NCBI RefSeq assembly: GCF_018595685.2
Contig: NZ_CP092334.1
Location: 4,120,001 to 4,184,000, forward strand
Origin: Flavihumibacter rivuli
GTDB taxonomy: Bacteria; Bacteroidota; Bacteroidia; Chitinophagales; Chitinophagaceae
Length of the DNA stretch: 64,000 nucleotides
Direction: 5' to 3'
Part shown: positions 1-9,010 of the stretch, piece after piece
Numbering within the stretch: position 1 is the stretch's first letter
How the letters are laid out: the number at the start of each line of letters is the position of its first letter
The notes under the pieces: generated by a model
Told to the model about the DNA's origin: nothing
The model's database searches: none
The model's input: only the letters and a program-made list of their open reading frames with translations
Program-made: the position numbers and the translations under genes

Positions 1-212
1 ACGTGGGCGTGGTCAACAAGATCACCAACCTGATCTCGGGCGAAATGAAAATCAATATCAGTGCCCTGTCCATTGAAGCCAAGGAAGGTATCTTCAAGGG
101 TTCTATCAAAGTGTTCGTACACGATAAGGAAGAGTTGGATGAATTGGTGAGCCGGCTAAAACAATTAAGCGGGATCCATTCCATTGAGCGCTTCGATACC
201 GATACCCCCTGA
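1..212 (+). CDS. RelA/SpoT-type (p)ppGpp synthetase/hydrolase, C-terminal ACT domain (5' truncated)
   Basis: Only the last ~70 codons are in the window; the reading frame runs in from the left edge and stops with TGA at 210-212. The peptide (VNKITNLISGEMKINI... then a VFVHDKEELDELVSRLKQL helix and a GIHSIERFD strand) has the strand-helix-strand pattern of the C-terminal ACT domain of long RelA/SpoT proteins, which make and break the stringent-response alarmone and sense amino-acid supply through this region. The catalytic HD and synthetase domains would lie to the left. The GTG at 3 is internal, not a start. The family assignment rests on the ACT-like tail alone and is good but not certain. 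Confidence 0.8.
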   Translation, partial: VGVVNKITNLISGEMKINISALSIEAKEGIFKGSIKVFVHDKEELDELVSRLKQLSGIHSIERFDTDTP

Positions 213-289
213 CGAACTTATCATGTATGCTTTAACGTTAGCATTCAAATAGCGCATTTGCTCATTGGAAATCTTCAGTTCAGTACTCT

Positions 290-310
290 TGAAAAGTTTT
301 CATAACTTTT
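290..310. promoter_or_regulatory. Overlapping inverted repeats upstream of the SusC gene
   Basis: TGAAAA-G-TTTTCA at 290-302 is a perfect 13-bp palindrome. It overlaps a second inverted repeat, AAAAGTT-N5-AACTTTT, at 292-310. Both lie 45-65 bp before the susC-like start at 355, just after a weak promoter-like pair (TTTG at 257-260, TACTCTTG at 284-291). It could be an operator or a leader hairpin; no regulator is identifiable. Confidence 0.3.
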
Positions 311-354
311 GGGAATATAAATTGAACCTGATTCAATAACCAAAAAATGCTGCT

Positions 355-3279
355 ATGAGACAAACACTCAGGATAGTAGTGCCCTTATTATTATTGGTGG
401 TACTGCCTTCCTACCTCTTCGCTCAGGTTTCCTTAAGTGGAATGGTTACCGATGGAAAGAATGCACCCATTATCGGTGCGTCTGTGAAATTGCGTAATTC
501 CAATATCGGAACCTCAACGGATGCATCCGGAAGATTCACGCTTTCGGTACCCAATGCAACCGGTTACCTGGAAATATCTTCTGTAGGCTTCCGTAGCCAA
601 TCTGTTGCCTTCGACAACTCAAACCTTTCAGGAATATCTGTCCAATTGGTTGAGGATGTAGGCAAACTTGATGAAGTAGTAGTAACGGGTCTGGCTACAA
701 CGGTGAAGCGTCGTAACCTGGCCAATGCTGTTGCCACTGTTTCCAGTAAGGAACTGGCGGGAACAGCGCCGGCACAAACTTTTGATGCGGCACTGAACGG
801 TAAGATCCCTGGTGCCTATATCAATGCCAACTCCGGTGCGCCGGGTGGTGGTATTTCCGTTAGGTTAAGGGGGGTTACTTCCATTTTCGGTAATACACAG
901 CCGCTTTATGTGATCGATGGGGTATTCATGGATAATACCGCTACTCCCGCAGGCTTGAACTCTGTTACCTCAGCCGCTGCTGCCGGTAATGCTTCCAACC
1001 AGGATAACCCATCCAGCCGTATTGCCGATATCCGCCCTGAAGACATAGAAAGCATTGAGATCCTCAAGGGCGCGTCTGCCGCAGCGATCTATGGATCCAA
1101 GGCTGCTGCCGGTGTGGTGTTGATCACGACCAAGCGTGGCCGCCAGGGCAGGACAAGGGTAAATGTATCCCAGGATGTAGGTTTCGTGAAGGCGCGTAAA
1201 CTGCTTGGGGCAAGGCAACTTGATGAAGAGAAAGTAGCAGCCCAGGGATGGGATGTGAACGAATACAAAGCCGCAGTGGCAGCCGGAAAAATTTATGATT
1301 ACGAAAAGGAAATGTATGGTGAAACCGGATTTACCAGGAATACGACCATCGGTTTGACGGGTGGTTCCGATCGCACCACTTTCTTCTTCTCAGCAGGACA
1401 AAAGGACGAAGAAGGTATCATAGCCCGGACCGGTTACCGCAATAGCAGCCTCCGCCTGAATGTTGACCATCGTATCACCGATAATATCAAGATCGGTATC
1501 TCTACCAACTATATCAACTCTTCAGCCGATCGCGGTCTGACACAGAACGATAATGCCGGTGTGACATTTGGTGTGGCGCTTTCCTCCACCCCCAGCTTTA
1601 CCGAATTGCACCCGGATGCAAATGGTAACTATCCCAGGAACCGTTATGCTGCATCCAACCCGCTTGAAACGCGTGACCTGATGACCAATAATGAAAAGGT
1701 AAACCGTTTCGTTACGGGTGTTAACCTTGACTGGATCTTGCAGAAGTCTTCCAAATCCACTACCCGTTTCATCGGTAGGGGAGGTGTGGACTACTACAGT
1801 CTAAAGACCAATGCCCTGTTCCCCAGTTCCCTTCAGTTCCAGGCGGTGAACAAGGGAACTTCCATCCAGGGTTTTGCCAATAACCTAAACACGAACTACA
1901 TCTTCTCTTTTGTAAACAACTTTAACCCCAACGAGAATGTGGGGCTGACCACTTCAGCAGGTATCACCCAGGAAAGAAGGGATTATGATAACCTATTGAA
2001 TGTGGCCACACAGGTGATCTCTGGCCAGTCCAATGTTGACCAGGCCGGTTCGCTCACAGCAACACAGTTCAGGACCAAGAACCAGGATGATGGTTTCTTT
2101 ATCCAGGAAGAAGCATCGCTGTTTGATGCGATCACCCTGACAGCAGGCGTCCGTTTTGATAAGTCAACCAACAATGGTGACCCCGATAAGTTGTATGCCT
2201 ATCCCAAAGCTGCGGTATCTTGGAACCTGACCCGTTTGGGCATCAAGAACTCAGGCATCTTCGATAACATCAAGGTGCGTGCAGCCTATGGAGAGGCAGG
2301 TAACTTCCCAGCCTTCGGCAGTAAGTTTACCAGCCTGGTTGTTTCCAATGTCGATGGTCTTCCCGGCTCGATCGTAAGTACCCAGCGTGGTAACCCAGCC
2401 ATTGAACCGGAGCGCCAGACTGAATTTGAAGCTGGTTTCGACCTGGCCCTGGTGAACAACAGGGTTAACCTTGAGTTCACCTGGTACAACAAGAAGATCA
2501 AGGACTTCCTCCTGCTCCGCACCCTTCCTGCATCATCAGGATTCTCCAATGAGTGGGTGAATGCCGGTGACCTCCAGAACAAGGGTATTGAGATCGGTTT
2601 GAACGCGCTGGTGATCGCCCGCGACGATATCAGGTGGAACTCTACCGTTAACTTCTGGAAGAACAGGTCAAAGGTTACCCGCCTGGTAATTCCCCCGACT
2701 GTTCTTGGTGCCTTTGGTAATACCCTTGGTACATTCAAGATCGAGGAGGGACAGTCTGCTACCCAGATCGTAGGTATCGATAATGGTCCCGCAACCAAGC
2801 TGGGAGACCAGGAGCCCGATTTCCAGATGAACTTCTGGAACGAACTGACCTTCTGGAAGCGCCTCAGCCTGCGATTCCTCATCCATTGGAAGCAGGGAGG
2901 CGATAACCTCAACCTGACCGAGTTGCTTACCGACCTCGGTGGTACCAGTCCGGACTATGATGCGGATGCCAACAAGAACGGTGTGAAAGATGCTTTGGAC
3001 AGGATCAATGCCCTGGGTGTAACGGCAAGGCCTTTTGTGCAGGATGCCGGCTATGTAAGGCTTCGTGAGATCGCCCTGTATTACAACTTTAAAGTACCAG
3101 GTAACACCATTAAAGGCCTTCGGATCGGTGTATCAGCCAATAACTACTGGACCAAGACCAATTACAAGAGCTATGATCCTGAAGTGTCAAACTTCGGATC
3201 AGGATTCTCTACTGGTGTGGAAGTTACCCCGTTCCCTGCTGCTAAGCGTGCAAGCCTTCACCTGTCCATTGATTTCTAA
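355..3279 (+). CDS. SusC/RagA-family TonB-linked outer-membrane receptor
   Basis: This 974-residue outer-membrane transporter would import an oligomeric nutrient with TonB energy, forming a lidded barrel with the SusD-like partner encoded 18 bp downstream. Visible order: signal peptide (1-24, ending LFAQ); a carboxypeptidase-D-like regulatory domain (about 25-100); a TonB-box-like DEVVVTG at 106-112; a plug domain with the family signature of a DIESIEILKGASAAAIYG type segment; then a long barrel ending in an aromatic residue (SIDF). Length is typical of SusC proteins. No glycoside hydrolase, protease or anti-sigma gene flanks the pair, so the substrate cannot be inferred. ATG at 355 is the only start giving an intact signal peptide. 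Confidence 0.95.
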   Translation: MRQTLRIVVPLLLLVVLPSYLFAQVSLSGMVTDGKNAPIIGASVKLRNSNIGTSTDASGRFTLSVPNATGYLEISSVGFRSQSVAFDNSNLSGISVQLVEDVGKLDEVVVTGLATTVKRRNLANAVATVSSKELAGTAPAQTFDAALNGKIPGAYINANSGAPGGGISVRLRGVTSIFGNTQPLYVIDGVFMDNTATPAGLNSVTSAAAAGNASNQDNPSSRIADIRPEDIESIEILKGASAAAIYGSKAAAGVVLITTKRGRQGRTRVNVSQDVGFVKARKLLGARQLDEEKVAAQGWDVNEYKAAVAAGKIYDYEKEMYGETGFTRNTTIGLTGGSDRTTFFFSAGQKDEEGIIARTGYRNSSLRLNVDHRITDNIKIGISTNYINSSADRGLTQNDNAGVTFGVALSSTPSFTELHPDANGNYPRNRYAASNPLETRDLMTNNEKVNRFVTGVNLDWILQKSSKSTTRFIGRGGVDYYSLKTNALFPSSLQFQAVNKGTSIQGFANNLNTNYIFSFVNNFNPNENVGLTTSAGITQERRDYDNLLNVATQVISGQSNVDQAGSLTATQFRTKNQDDGFFIQEEASLFDAITLTAGVRFDKSTNNGDPDKLYAYPKAAVSWNLTRLGIKNSGIFDNIKVRAAYGEAGNFPAFGSKFTSLVVSNVDGLPGSIVSTQRGNPAIEPERQTEFEAGFDLALVNNRVNLEFTWYNKKIKDFLLLRTLPASSGFSNEWVNAGDLQNKGIEIGLNALVIARDDIRWNSTVNFWKNRSKVTRLVIPPTVLGAFGNTLGTFKIEEGQSATQIVGIDNGPATKLGDQEPDFQMNFWNELTFWKRLSLRFLIHWKQGGDNLNLTELLTDLGGTSPDYDADANKNGVKDALDRINALGVTARPFVQDAGYVRLREIALYYNFKVPGNTIKGLRIGVSANNYWTKTNYKSYDPEVSNFGSGFSTGVEVTPFPAAKRASLHLSIDF

Positions 3280-3297
3280 ACTGAAAAAAGAAATGGT

Positions 3298-4608
3298 ATG
3301 AAAAAACAACTCTTAATATTAGCAGTTGCCGCTTTTTCAGGTATGGCCTTGCCTTCCTGTAAAAAAGAGATCGGCAACCTTAATAATCCCACTGTTGAGG
3401 ATTTCCTGAATAATGCCTCAAAAGCCCAGCTCAATAACCTGGTGACAGGTATCGAATCCGGAATGCGTAATAACCTTCCCATGTACCTCGATGTAGTTGG
3501 GGTGATAGGCAGGGAGATGTACCGCTTCTCCGGTTCAGAACCCCGTTATACTTCTGACCTGGTAGGAGCAGGGGAGGCCCAGCTCGATAACAATACTTTC
3601 TACCTGACCAACCCCTGGGCATCGCGCTATAGGGTGGTGAAGAACTGTAACCTGCTGATCGAGGCAGCCGAAAATTCAACACTGCTGACCGATGCTGAGC
3701 GCAATGGTTACATAGGATTCGCCAAGACCTTCCTGGCCTATCAGTTATTGCTCAACCTGAACATGACCTATAATAATGGGATCAGGATCGACGTGGCAGA
3801 CCCGGAGAACCTGGGCCCTGTGGTGGCGAGTGTGCCTGAATGTTTATCGGCGATTTCCACCTTACTGGAAGAAGGAAAGACAGCGCTAACCGGTTCCTCT
3901 AATACCTTTATCCTAACCTCCGGGTTTGAGACAGTTGGCGGGCCTGATGGTGTTGTGAAAGTGAATCGTGCCATTGCCGCCAGGGTAGCCGTTTACCGCC
4001 AGCAATGGCAGGCAGCCCTCACTGCATTGAATGAATCTTTCTTTAACCTGGATGGCAATTTTAACACAGGTGCTTACAGTGTATTCACGACAGGTTCCGG
4101 TGACCAGTTGAATGGTGCCTACTTCCCCCAGAACCAAAATGGCGAGGTAAGAGTGGCTCATCCTTCCTATGATACGGATATCGAAGCCAATGATGACAGG
4201 ATTGGCAAGGCAACCTTGCGTACTGCCCCAGCTAGCCAGTCCGGACTGGAAGGGGACAGGGATGTTTGGGTGTATACTTCAGCCGTATCGCCTATTCCCC
4301 TTATCAGGAACGAAGAACTTATCCTGATCTATGCGGAGGCACAGGCCCAATTGGGCGGAGCCGGACTGGGTGAAGCTACCAAGGCCTTGAATAAGATCAG
4401 GAATGCCCACGGTTTAGGTAACCTTCCCGGCAACCTTACCCAGGCCCAATTGATCACCGAAATGTTGAAGCAGCGCAGGTATTCCCTGTTTTTTGAGGGG
4501 CACCGCTGGGTAGATATGCGTCGTTACAACAGGCTGGCAGAATTGCCCAAGGACCGCCCGACAGATGATGTTTGGGTGCAATTCCCACTACCGCTGACCG
4601 AACAATAG
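3298..4608 (+). CDS. SusD/RagB-family nutrient-binding outer-membrane lipoprotein
   Basis: This 436-residue surface lipoprotein is the probable lid and ligand-binding partner of the SusC-like receptor just upstream. The N-terminus (MKKQLLILAVAAFSGMALPSC) is a lipoprotein signal with Cys21 as the acylated residue. SusD-type features are helical TPR-like stretches, an ELILIYAEAQAQLG segment and a C-terminal RYSLFFEGHRWVDMRRY block, which is a hallmark of RagB/SusD proteins. It is on the short side for the family (often 450-600 residues). It is co-transcribed with the receptor and followed at once by an intrinsic terminator, so the transport unit is just these two genes. Confidence 0.93.
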   Translation: MKKQLLILAVAAFSGMALPSCKKEIGNLNNPTVEDFLNNASKAQLNNLVTGIESGMRNNLPMYLDVVGVIGREMYRFSGSEPRYTSDLVGAGEAQLDNNTFYLTNPWASRYRVVKNCNLLIEAAENSTLLTDAERNGYIGFAKTFLAYQLLLNLNMTYNNGIRIDVADPENLGPVVASVPECLSAISTLLEEGKTALTGSSNTFILTSGFETVGGPDGVVKVNRAIAARVAVYRQQWQAALTALNESFFNLDGNFNTGAYSVFTTGSGDQLNGAYFPQNQNGEVRVAHPSYDTDIEANDDRIGKATLRTAPASQSGLEGDRDVWVYTSAVSPIPLIRNEELILIYAEAQAQLGGAGLGEATKALNKIRNAHGLGNLPGNLTQAQLITEMLKQRRYSLFFEGHRWVDMRRYNRLAELPKDRPTDDVWVQFPLPLTEQ

Positions 4609-4629
4609 GTTGTTATACTGATTTTTTTT

Positions 4630-4658
4630 GAGGGAGCCATTAGGTTCCCTCTTTTTTT
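4630..4658 (+). terminator. Intrinsic terminator after the SusC/SusD pair
   Basis: A 9-bp stem (GAGGGAGCC / GGTTCCCTC, one G-T pair) with an ATTA loop is followed by seven T. It lies 22 bp after the SusD-like stop codon. Confidence 0.85.
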
Positions 4659-4675
4659 AATTCTGCTCCATCACC

Positions 4676-4683
4676 TATTTTTG
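4676..4683 (+). promoter_or_regulatory. Candidate Bacteroidota -7 promoter element for purA
   Basis: TATTTTTG matches the TAnnTTTG consensus exactly and lies 38 bp before the purA ATG. A clear TTTG-type -33 element is not visible; only a T-rich tract at 4652-4658 is suitably placed. Confidence 0.45.
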
Positions 4684-4721
4684 CCGCCTATTCAATTCTG
4701 AATTTTCACAAACCACACTAC

Positions 4722-5987
4722 ATGGTAGATGCTATTCTAGGCCTCCAATGGGGCGACGAAGGAAAGGGCAAGATCGTTGATTATTTTGCCCCCCAATATG
4801 ATATTATCGCGCGTTTCCAGGGCGGCCCCAATGCTGGTCACACCCTTTACGTGAACGGGAAAAAAGTGGTGCTGCACCAGATCCCGTCCGGCGTTTTCCA
4901 TGAGAATACCATCAACCTGATAGGGAACGGTGTGGTATTGGATCCCGTAACACTAAAGCGCGAGTGCGATACAGTGGCCGGCTTCGGAGTTGACGTAAAA
5001 AAGAACCTGTTCATTTCCCATAGGACCCACCTGATCCTGCCCGGCCACAGGGCCCTGGATAAGGCATCGGAGATCCAGAAAGGAAATGATAAGATCGGAT
5101 CCACCCTGAAAGGTATTGGCCCCGCCTATATGGATAAGACCGGTAGGAATGGTCTCAGGGTCGGTGACCTGCTGGACAAAAGCTTTACTACTTCCTATAT
5201 CAAATTGCGCCTCAAGCATCAACGCTTGCTGGATAATTTTAATTTCCAGGAAGATATCAGCGCCTGGGAAGAAGAGTTCTTTGAGGCCATTGATTTCCTC
5301 CGTAGCCTGAATATTGTGAATGGTGAATACTTCATCAATGAGCAGATTTCAGCTGGAAAGAAAGTACTGGCTGAAGGCGCCCAGGGAAGCATGCTGGATA
5401 TAGATTTTGGCACATTCCCCTTCGTTACTTCTTCCAATACTACCACTTCTGGCGTATGCAATGGCTTGGGTGTTGCTCCCCAAAAGATCCGCGAGGTAAT
5501 GGGCGTGACAAAAGCCTATTGCACCCGTGTAGGAAGCGGACCTTTCCCAACGGAATTGCATGATGAAACAGGGGAGGAATTACGTAAATTGGGTAATGAG
5601 TTTGGCGCAACAACCGGCCGTCCTCGCCGCTGCGGCTGGATCGACCTGGTTGCCCTGAAATATGCCTGCATGATCAATGGTGTTACCAAGGTGATCATGA
5701 CCAAGGCGGATGTGCTGGATAACTTCAAGAACCTTGATGTTTGCACAGGGTATGAAGTAGATGGCAGGGCTTCTTCTTACGTGCCCTTCCAGATGACAAG
5801 GCACAATATTGCACCGGTACTGCAATCATTCGAAGGTTGGAACATGGATACTACCGGGGTGAAAACGTACGAAGCTTTGCCAGTGAAAATGAAGGAATAT
5901 GTAAACTTTATCAACCAATTCATCGGTGTGAACGTTTCGCATATTTCCAATGGCCCAGGTCGTGACCAAATTGTGGCTGTTCCATAA
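4722..5987 (+). CDS. purA: Adenylosuccinate synthetase
   Basis: This enzyme joins IMP and aspartate using GTP to make adenylosuccinate, the first step from IMP to AMP, in the cytoplasm. The 421-residue length is normal. The N-terminal WGDEGKGK loop (10-17) binds GTP/IMP. Other conserved blocks are GGPNAGHT, the IGPAYMDK region, an AEGAQGSMLDIDFGTFPFVTSS segment, RVGSGPFPTE, and TTGRPRRCGW near the IMP/aspartate site. The C-terminus (SNGPGRDQIV) matches the nucleotide-binding end of the family. It appears monocistronic, with its own promoter-like element and a terminator upstream; I see no terminator directly downstream. No other purine gene is adjacent. Confidence 0.98.
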   Translation: MVDAILGLQWGDEGKGKIVDYFAPQYDIIARFQGGPNAGHTLYVNGKKVVLHQIPSGVFHENTINLIGNGVVLDPVTLKRECDTVAGFGVDVKKNLFISHRTHLILPGHRALDKASEIQKGNDKIGSTLKGIGPAYMDKTGRNGLRVGDLLDKSFTTSYIKLRLKHQRLLDNFNFQEDISAWEEEFFEAIDFLRSLNIVNGEYFINEQISAGKKVLAEGAQGSMLDIDFGTFPFVTSSNTTTSGVCNGLGVAPQKIREVMGVTKAYCTRVGSGPFPTELHDETGEELRKLGNEFGATTGRPRRCGWIDLVALKYACMINGVTKVIMTKADVLDNFKNLDVCTGYEVDGRASSYVPFQMTRHNIAPVLQSFEGWNMDTTGVKTYEALPVKMKEYVNFINQFIGVNVSHISNGPGRDQIVAVP

Positions 5988-6073
5988 GGGAATTTGTCCT
6001 GAAAAAAAATGTTTTCAAAATTTGGCCAATTAAAAAGAACGCTGAAATTTTACAACGTAATCCTTTTTGTGTT

Positions 6074-6511
6074 ATGGCATCCAAATCTGACAAGGAAAAA
6101 AAGACTACCAAGAAAGCTGCTGGAAATGCAGATGAACCAGTGAAGAAAGCATCCTCAAAATCCAAGAAGCAATTGGAAGAGGATGACGATGACCTGGAAG
6201 ATGATGACGAGGAAACTCCAAAAGCTTCTGCCAAGAAAGCCGCAAAATCCTCATCCAAATCCGCAAAGGATGAAGATGAAGATGATGAGGAAGATCTTGA
6301 TGTGGAGGATGATTGGGAAAAGGTTGACGAAGAAGACAGTTGGGATCCTGATTTTGAGGAGTTCGACCTGCCTAAATCCAAAACCAAGAAGAGCACTGGA
6401 GGAAAAAAGGGTGCAAAGGACGATGACGATGACCTGGGATTGGATGAGGAATTCAAGGACATGGATCTCTTCAACGACACCGGCTTTGATGATGATGACG
6501 ATGATTTTTAA
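6074..6511 (+). CDS. Low-complexity Lys/Ala- and Asp/Glu-rich protein, function unknown
   Basis: This 145-residue protein has alternating basic and acidic tracts: a Lys/Ala/Ser-rich N-terminus (KKTTKKAAG, KKASSKSKK), acidic runs (EEDDDDLEDDDEE), another AKKAAKSSSKSAK stretch, and a D-rich C-terminus ending DDDDDDF. The basic repeats recall histone H1-like or DNA-binding tails and the acidic end recalls charge-based autoinhibition, but no fold or family is recognisable. It is likely disordered. The stop codon is followed immediately by the pabB-like gene (ATG three bases on), so the two are probably translationally coupled. Codon periodicity and the clean stop favour a real gene, although long charged ORFs on both strands here are partly a product of repetitive composition. 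Confidence 0.7.
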   Translation: MASKSDKEKKTTKKAAGNADEPVKKASSKSKKQLEEDDDDLEDDDEETPKASAKKAAKSSSKSAKDEDEDDEEDLDVEDDWEKVDEEDSWDPDFEEFDLPKSKTKKSTGGKKGAKDDDDDLGLDEEFKDMDLFNDTGFDDDDDDF

Positions 6512-6514
6512 TTG

Positions 6515-7816
6515 ATGAAGTCAATTATTGAAGGAAGAGAATTTTCAGGTTTCGCTGTAAAAGTGAACCGCGAAATAAAAACGCAAATGTTGAATTGGGC
6601 TAACCGGTTCAACATTTGTTGTTTTATGGATAACAATGGTTATGATGGCAGTCACCACAGCTATGAGTGCCTAATAGCTGCAGGGGCATGGCGCCAATTA
6701 AAATTGCCATCAGGAAAAGCATTTGATTTGCTCAATGCCTTTTCCAGGCAACAGCGGGATTGGTTGTTCGGTCATTTTGGCTATGAACTTCGTACCGAAA
6801 CTGAACAGCTGGAAAGAAAGCTGCCTGATCCAATCGGGTTTCCGGATCTCCATTTCTTTGTCCCGGAGCACCTGCTTCTGGTGGGTAATGACCAGGTATT
6901 GATCAGTAGCCACTCCACAGACCCTCGACAATTGTTCCAGCAGGTCCTTTCCATGCCAGCAACCGCAAGGGAGCCAAGGGTGCCGGCCCAGCTTATGCCC
7001 CGCCTTACCAAAATGGAATACCTGGAAAGGGTAAACGCCATTAAAGCGCATATCCATAGGGGTGACTGTTATGAAGTGAATTTTTGCCAGGAATTCTATG
7101 CAGGGGACGTGAAACTGGATGCCGCAGCGGTATTCCAGGAGCTTTGTGAAGTATCCCCTAACCCGTTTGCGGTCTATTACAAAACGGATGATCGATACCT
7201 GCTCTGTGCAAGCCCGGAACGCTACCTGCGCATCCAGGATGGGGTGATCTGGTCCCAACCGATAAAGGGTACGGCGCCCAGGGACAGTCAGGATCCTGTT
7301 CATGACCAGCAGCTGGCCAGGTCTTTACAGGAAAGTGTCAAGGAAAGGTCCGAGAATGTGATGGTGGTTGACCTGGTGAGGAATGACCTGTCCAGGATCT
7401 GTAAGGAAGGAACTGTTACTGTGGAGGAGCTTTTCGGTGTTTATTCCTACCCTCAGGTACACCAGATGATCTCTACCGTCAAGGGCGAATTGAGTGAGGG
7501 TCAGAACTGGGTCGATGCGGTGAGGGCTACTTTTCCTATGGGCTCTATGACGGGTGCTCCTAAGAAAAAGGTAATGGAGATCATCGAGCACTATGAAACC
7601 ACCGGCAGGGGTATTTTCTCAGGTGCAGTCGGTTATGTTGACCCAAGGGGAAATGCCGATTTCAATGTGGTGATCCGCAGCCTCATGTACAACTCCCTCA
7701 ATGGCTACCTTTCCTACCAGGTGGGATCCGGGATTACCTGGTATGCGGACCCGGAAAAGGAATATGAAGAATGCCTGTTGAAGGCTGCAGCCATAAAAAA
7801 AGTGCTGGCGCATTAA
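6515..7816 (+). CDS. pabB: Aminodeoxychorismate synthase component I (PabB-like chorismate-binding enzyme)
   Basis: This chorismate-utilising enzyme converts chorismate with ammonia to 4-amino-4-deoxychorismate for folate synthesis. The C-terminal chorismate-binding domain is clear: a KGTAPRDSQDPV segment in a PIKGT motif (Lys251, the covalent-intermediate lysine of PabB-type enzymes), SENVMVVDLVRNDL, FPMGSMTGAPKKK and a GAVGYV block. PIKGT points to PabB rather than TrpE. No glutaminase subunit (PabA) lies next to it, so ammonia would come from a partner encoded elsewhere. A TTG at 6512 abuts the previous stop, but ATG at 6515 is the more likely start (433 residues). The gene ends inside a bidirectional terminator. 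Confidence 0.88.
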   Translation: MKSIIEGREFSGFAVKVNREIKTQMLNWANRFNICCFMDNNGYDGSHHSYECLIAAGAWRQLKLPSGKAFDLLNAFSRQQRDWLFGHFGYELRTETEQLERKLPDPIGFPDLHFFVPEHLLLVGNDQVLISSHSTDPRQLFQQVLSMPATAREPRVPAQLMPRLTKMEYLERVNAIKAHIHRGDCYEVNFCQEFYAGDVKLDAAAVFQELCEVSPNPFAVYYKTDDRYLLCASPERYLRIQDGVIWSQPIKGTAPRDSQDPVHDQQLARSLQESVKERSENVMVVDLVRNDLSRICKEGTVTVEELFGVYSYPQVHQMISTVKGELSEGQNWVDAVRATFPMGSMTGAPKKKVMEIIEHYETTGRGIFSGAVGYVDPRGNADFNVVIRSLMYNSLNGYLSYQVGSGITWYADPEKEYEECLLKAAAIKKVLAH

Positions 7817-7834
7817 ACGGCCGGCACTTTTTTT
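7801..7834. terminator. Bidirectional intrinsic terminator between pabB-like and transglycosylase genes
   Basis: The 9-bp stem AGTGCTGGC / GCCGGCACT (one T-G pair) is flanked by an A tract on the left and a T tract on the right. It overlaps the last codons of the plus-strand gene and separates two convergent genes. Confidence 0.8.
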
Positions 7835-7869
7835 ATGGGGTTAGCTGAACCCCTTGTATAAGTTATCAA

Positions 7870-8934
7870 TTATTTCGAGGACAATGCACTGTTCAGCAGG
7901 AGCTGTACAGATTCCTGCAGGATCTGGTATTTGTTGGCGTTAAACAGTTCCATTTTATCGCCCGGAAGCTTCAGTTCATAACTGGTGGTTGAACTGGCCA
8001 TCACCCTGTCAAATTCAGGATTATAGCGGTTGAATTCAGTAATATCCATGCTGATATGCTTGGCGATCACTACAGAATTGTATTTTCCGGATACTTGTTG
8101 GGTGCGGGCTGACTGATCTTCCTCAGAAGACAACTGTCGATTGAATGCATAAAGGTTCTGGCCATAATGGGCCTTGGTTTCCGCCTTGGTCAGGGTAGTA
8201 ATACCTCCTTGTCCCTCAAATATGTAATGGGTACCTATGAACTTCTTCACGTGTGTCCTTGATTCCGCCGGAAGGTAATATTGCAGGTCCCAGAAGTTCT
8301 TGCTGCCACTTTTGGCAATGGCCCTTTGAACGGCTCCCGGACCACCATTATAGGCGGCGATCACCAATAGCCAATCGCCAAACTGGTTGTAGAGCTCCTT
8401 CAGGTATTTGGCGGCAGCATGGGTGCTCTTCACATAATGGGTTCTTTCGTCAACCTTCCTGTTTACCTTGAGGCCCATCCTGATAGCGGTCTGGGGCATG
8501 AATTGCCAAGGACCCACCGCTCCGGCCCAGGATACCGAACTGGCCTTGAGGCGGGATTCAATAACCGCCAGGTATTTTAGTTCTCGGGGCAACCCGTATT
8601 GGGCAAGAATGCCATCCATCATATTGAAGTAAGGCAAGGCCCAGCCCTTCATTTCCTGGAGGGACCTGGAGTATTTGTCCATATAGTCCTCAACAAAACT
8701 GACCGCGCGGGGATTCAATCTTGGTGCTTTGACAGCGGAAGAGCCCGTAAGTTCAATATCATACAGGTCCACAAAGTCATTCCTGGTGGGGGAAATACTG
8801 TCTGATTTGGCCGGAAAGGAAGAAACCTCTTCAATCGTTCCAACCGATGGTTTGGTAGATAAGGTAGTTTCCTGGGCTACGGAGGTGTTAAGCAATCCCC
8901 CGAAAAGGATACCTAACCAAAAAAATAATTTCAT
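7870..8934 (-). CDS. Lytic murein transglycosylase (SLT domain, MltD-like)
   Basis: This secreted enzyme cleaves peptidoglycan glycan strands to 1,6-anhydro products. It has 354 residues: a signal peptide (1-20, ending TSVAQ), a low-complexity linker, then a goose-lysozyme-like SLT domain (about 100-260) with the catalytic glutamate at 126 in YLAVIESRLK, followed by AGAVGPWQFMPQTA and YNGGPGAVQRAI motifs typical of MltD-type enzymes. The C-terminal ~90 residues could be a degenerate LysM-like or wall-binding region (an MDITEFNRYNPEF stretch) but no clear LysM repeat is seen. It is the last gene of a minus-strand run, separated from gatA by 76 bp. Confidence 0.9.
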   Translation of the reverse strand: MKLFFWLGILFGGLLNTSVAQETTLSTKPSVGTIEEVSSFPAKSDSISPTRNDFVDLYDIELTGSSAVKAPRLNPRAVSFVEDYMDKYSRSLQEMKGWALPYFNMMDGILAQYGLPRELKYLAVIESRLKASSVSWAGAVGPWQFMPQTAIRMGLKVNRKVDERTHYVKSTHAAAKYLKELYNQFGDWLLVIAAYNGGPGAVQRAIAKSGSKNFWDLQYYLPAESRTHVKKFIGTHYIFEGQGGITTLTKAETKAHYGQNLYAFNRQLSSEEDQSARTQQVSGKYNSVVIAKHISMDITEFNRYNPEFDRVMASSTTSYELKLPGDKMELFNANKYQILQESVQLLLNSALSSK

Positions 8935-9010
8935 GTTCCAGATTTTGGTTCACAATAACAGTCCATAGCTTCTCACAGGGGAGTTAGTCAGGCGATGACC
9001 AGGGATTGGA

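Noticed and set aside
2286..2912. 208-codon minus-strand frame within the SusC gene
   Set aside because: Antisense shadow of a well-supported receptor; no motif.
5920..6480. 186-residue Ser-rich minus-strand frame opposite the charged protein gene
   Set aside because: It is the complement of Asp, Glu and Lys codons (giving Ser and Phe runs). It has no independent start context or family.
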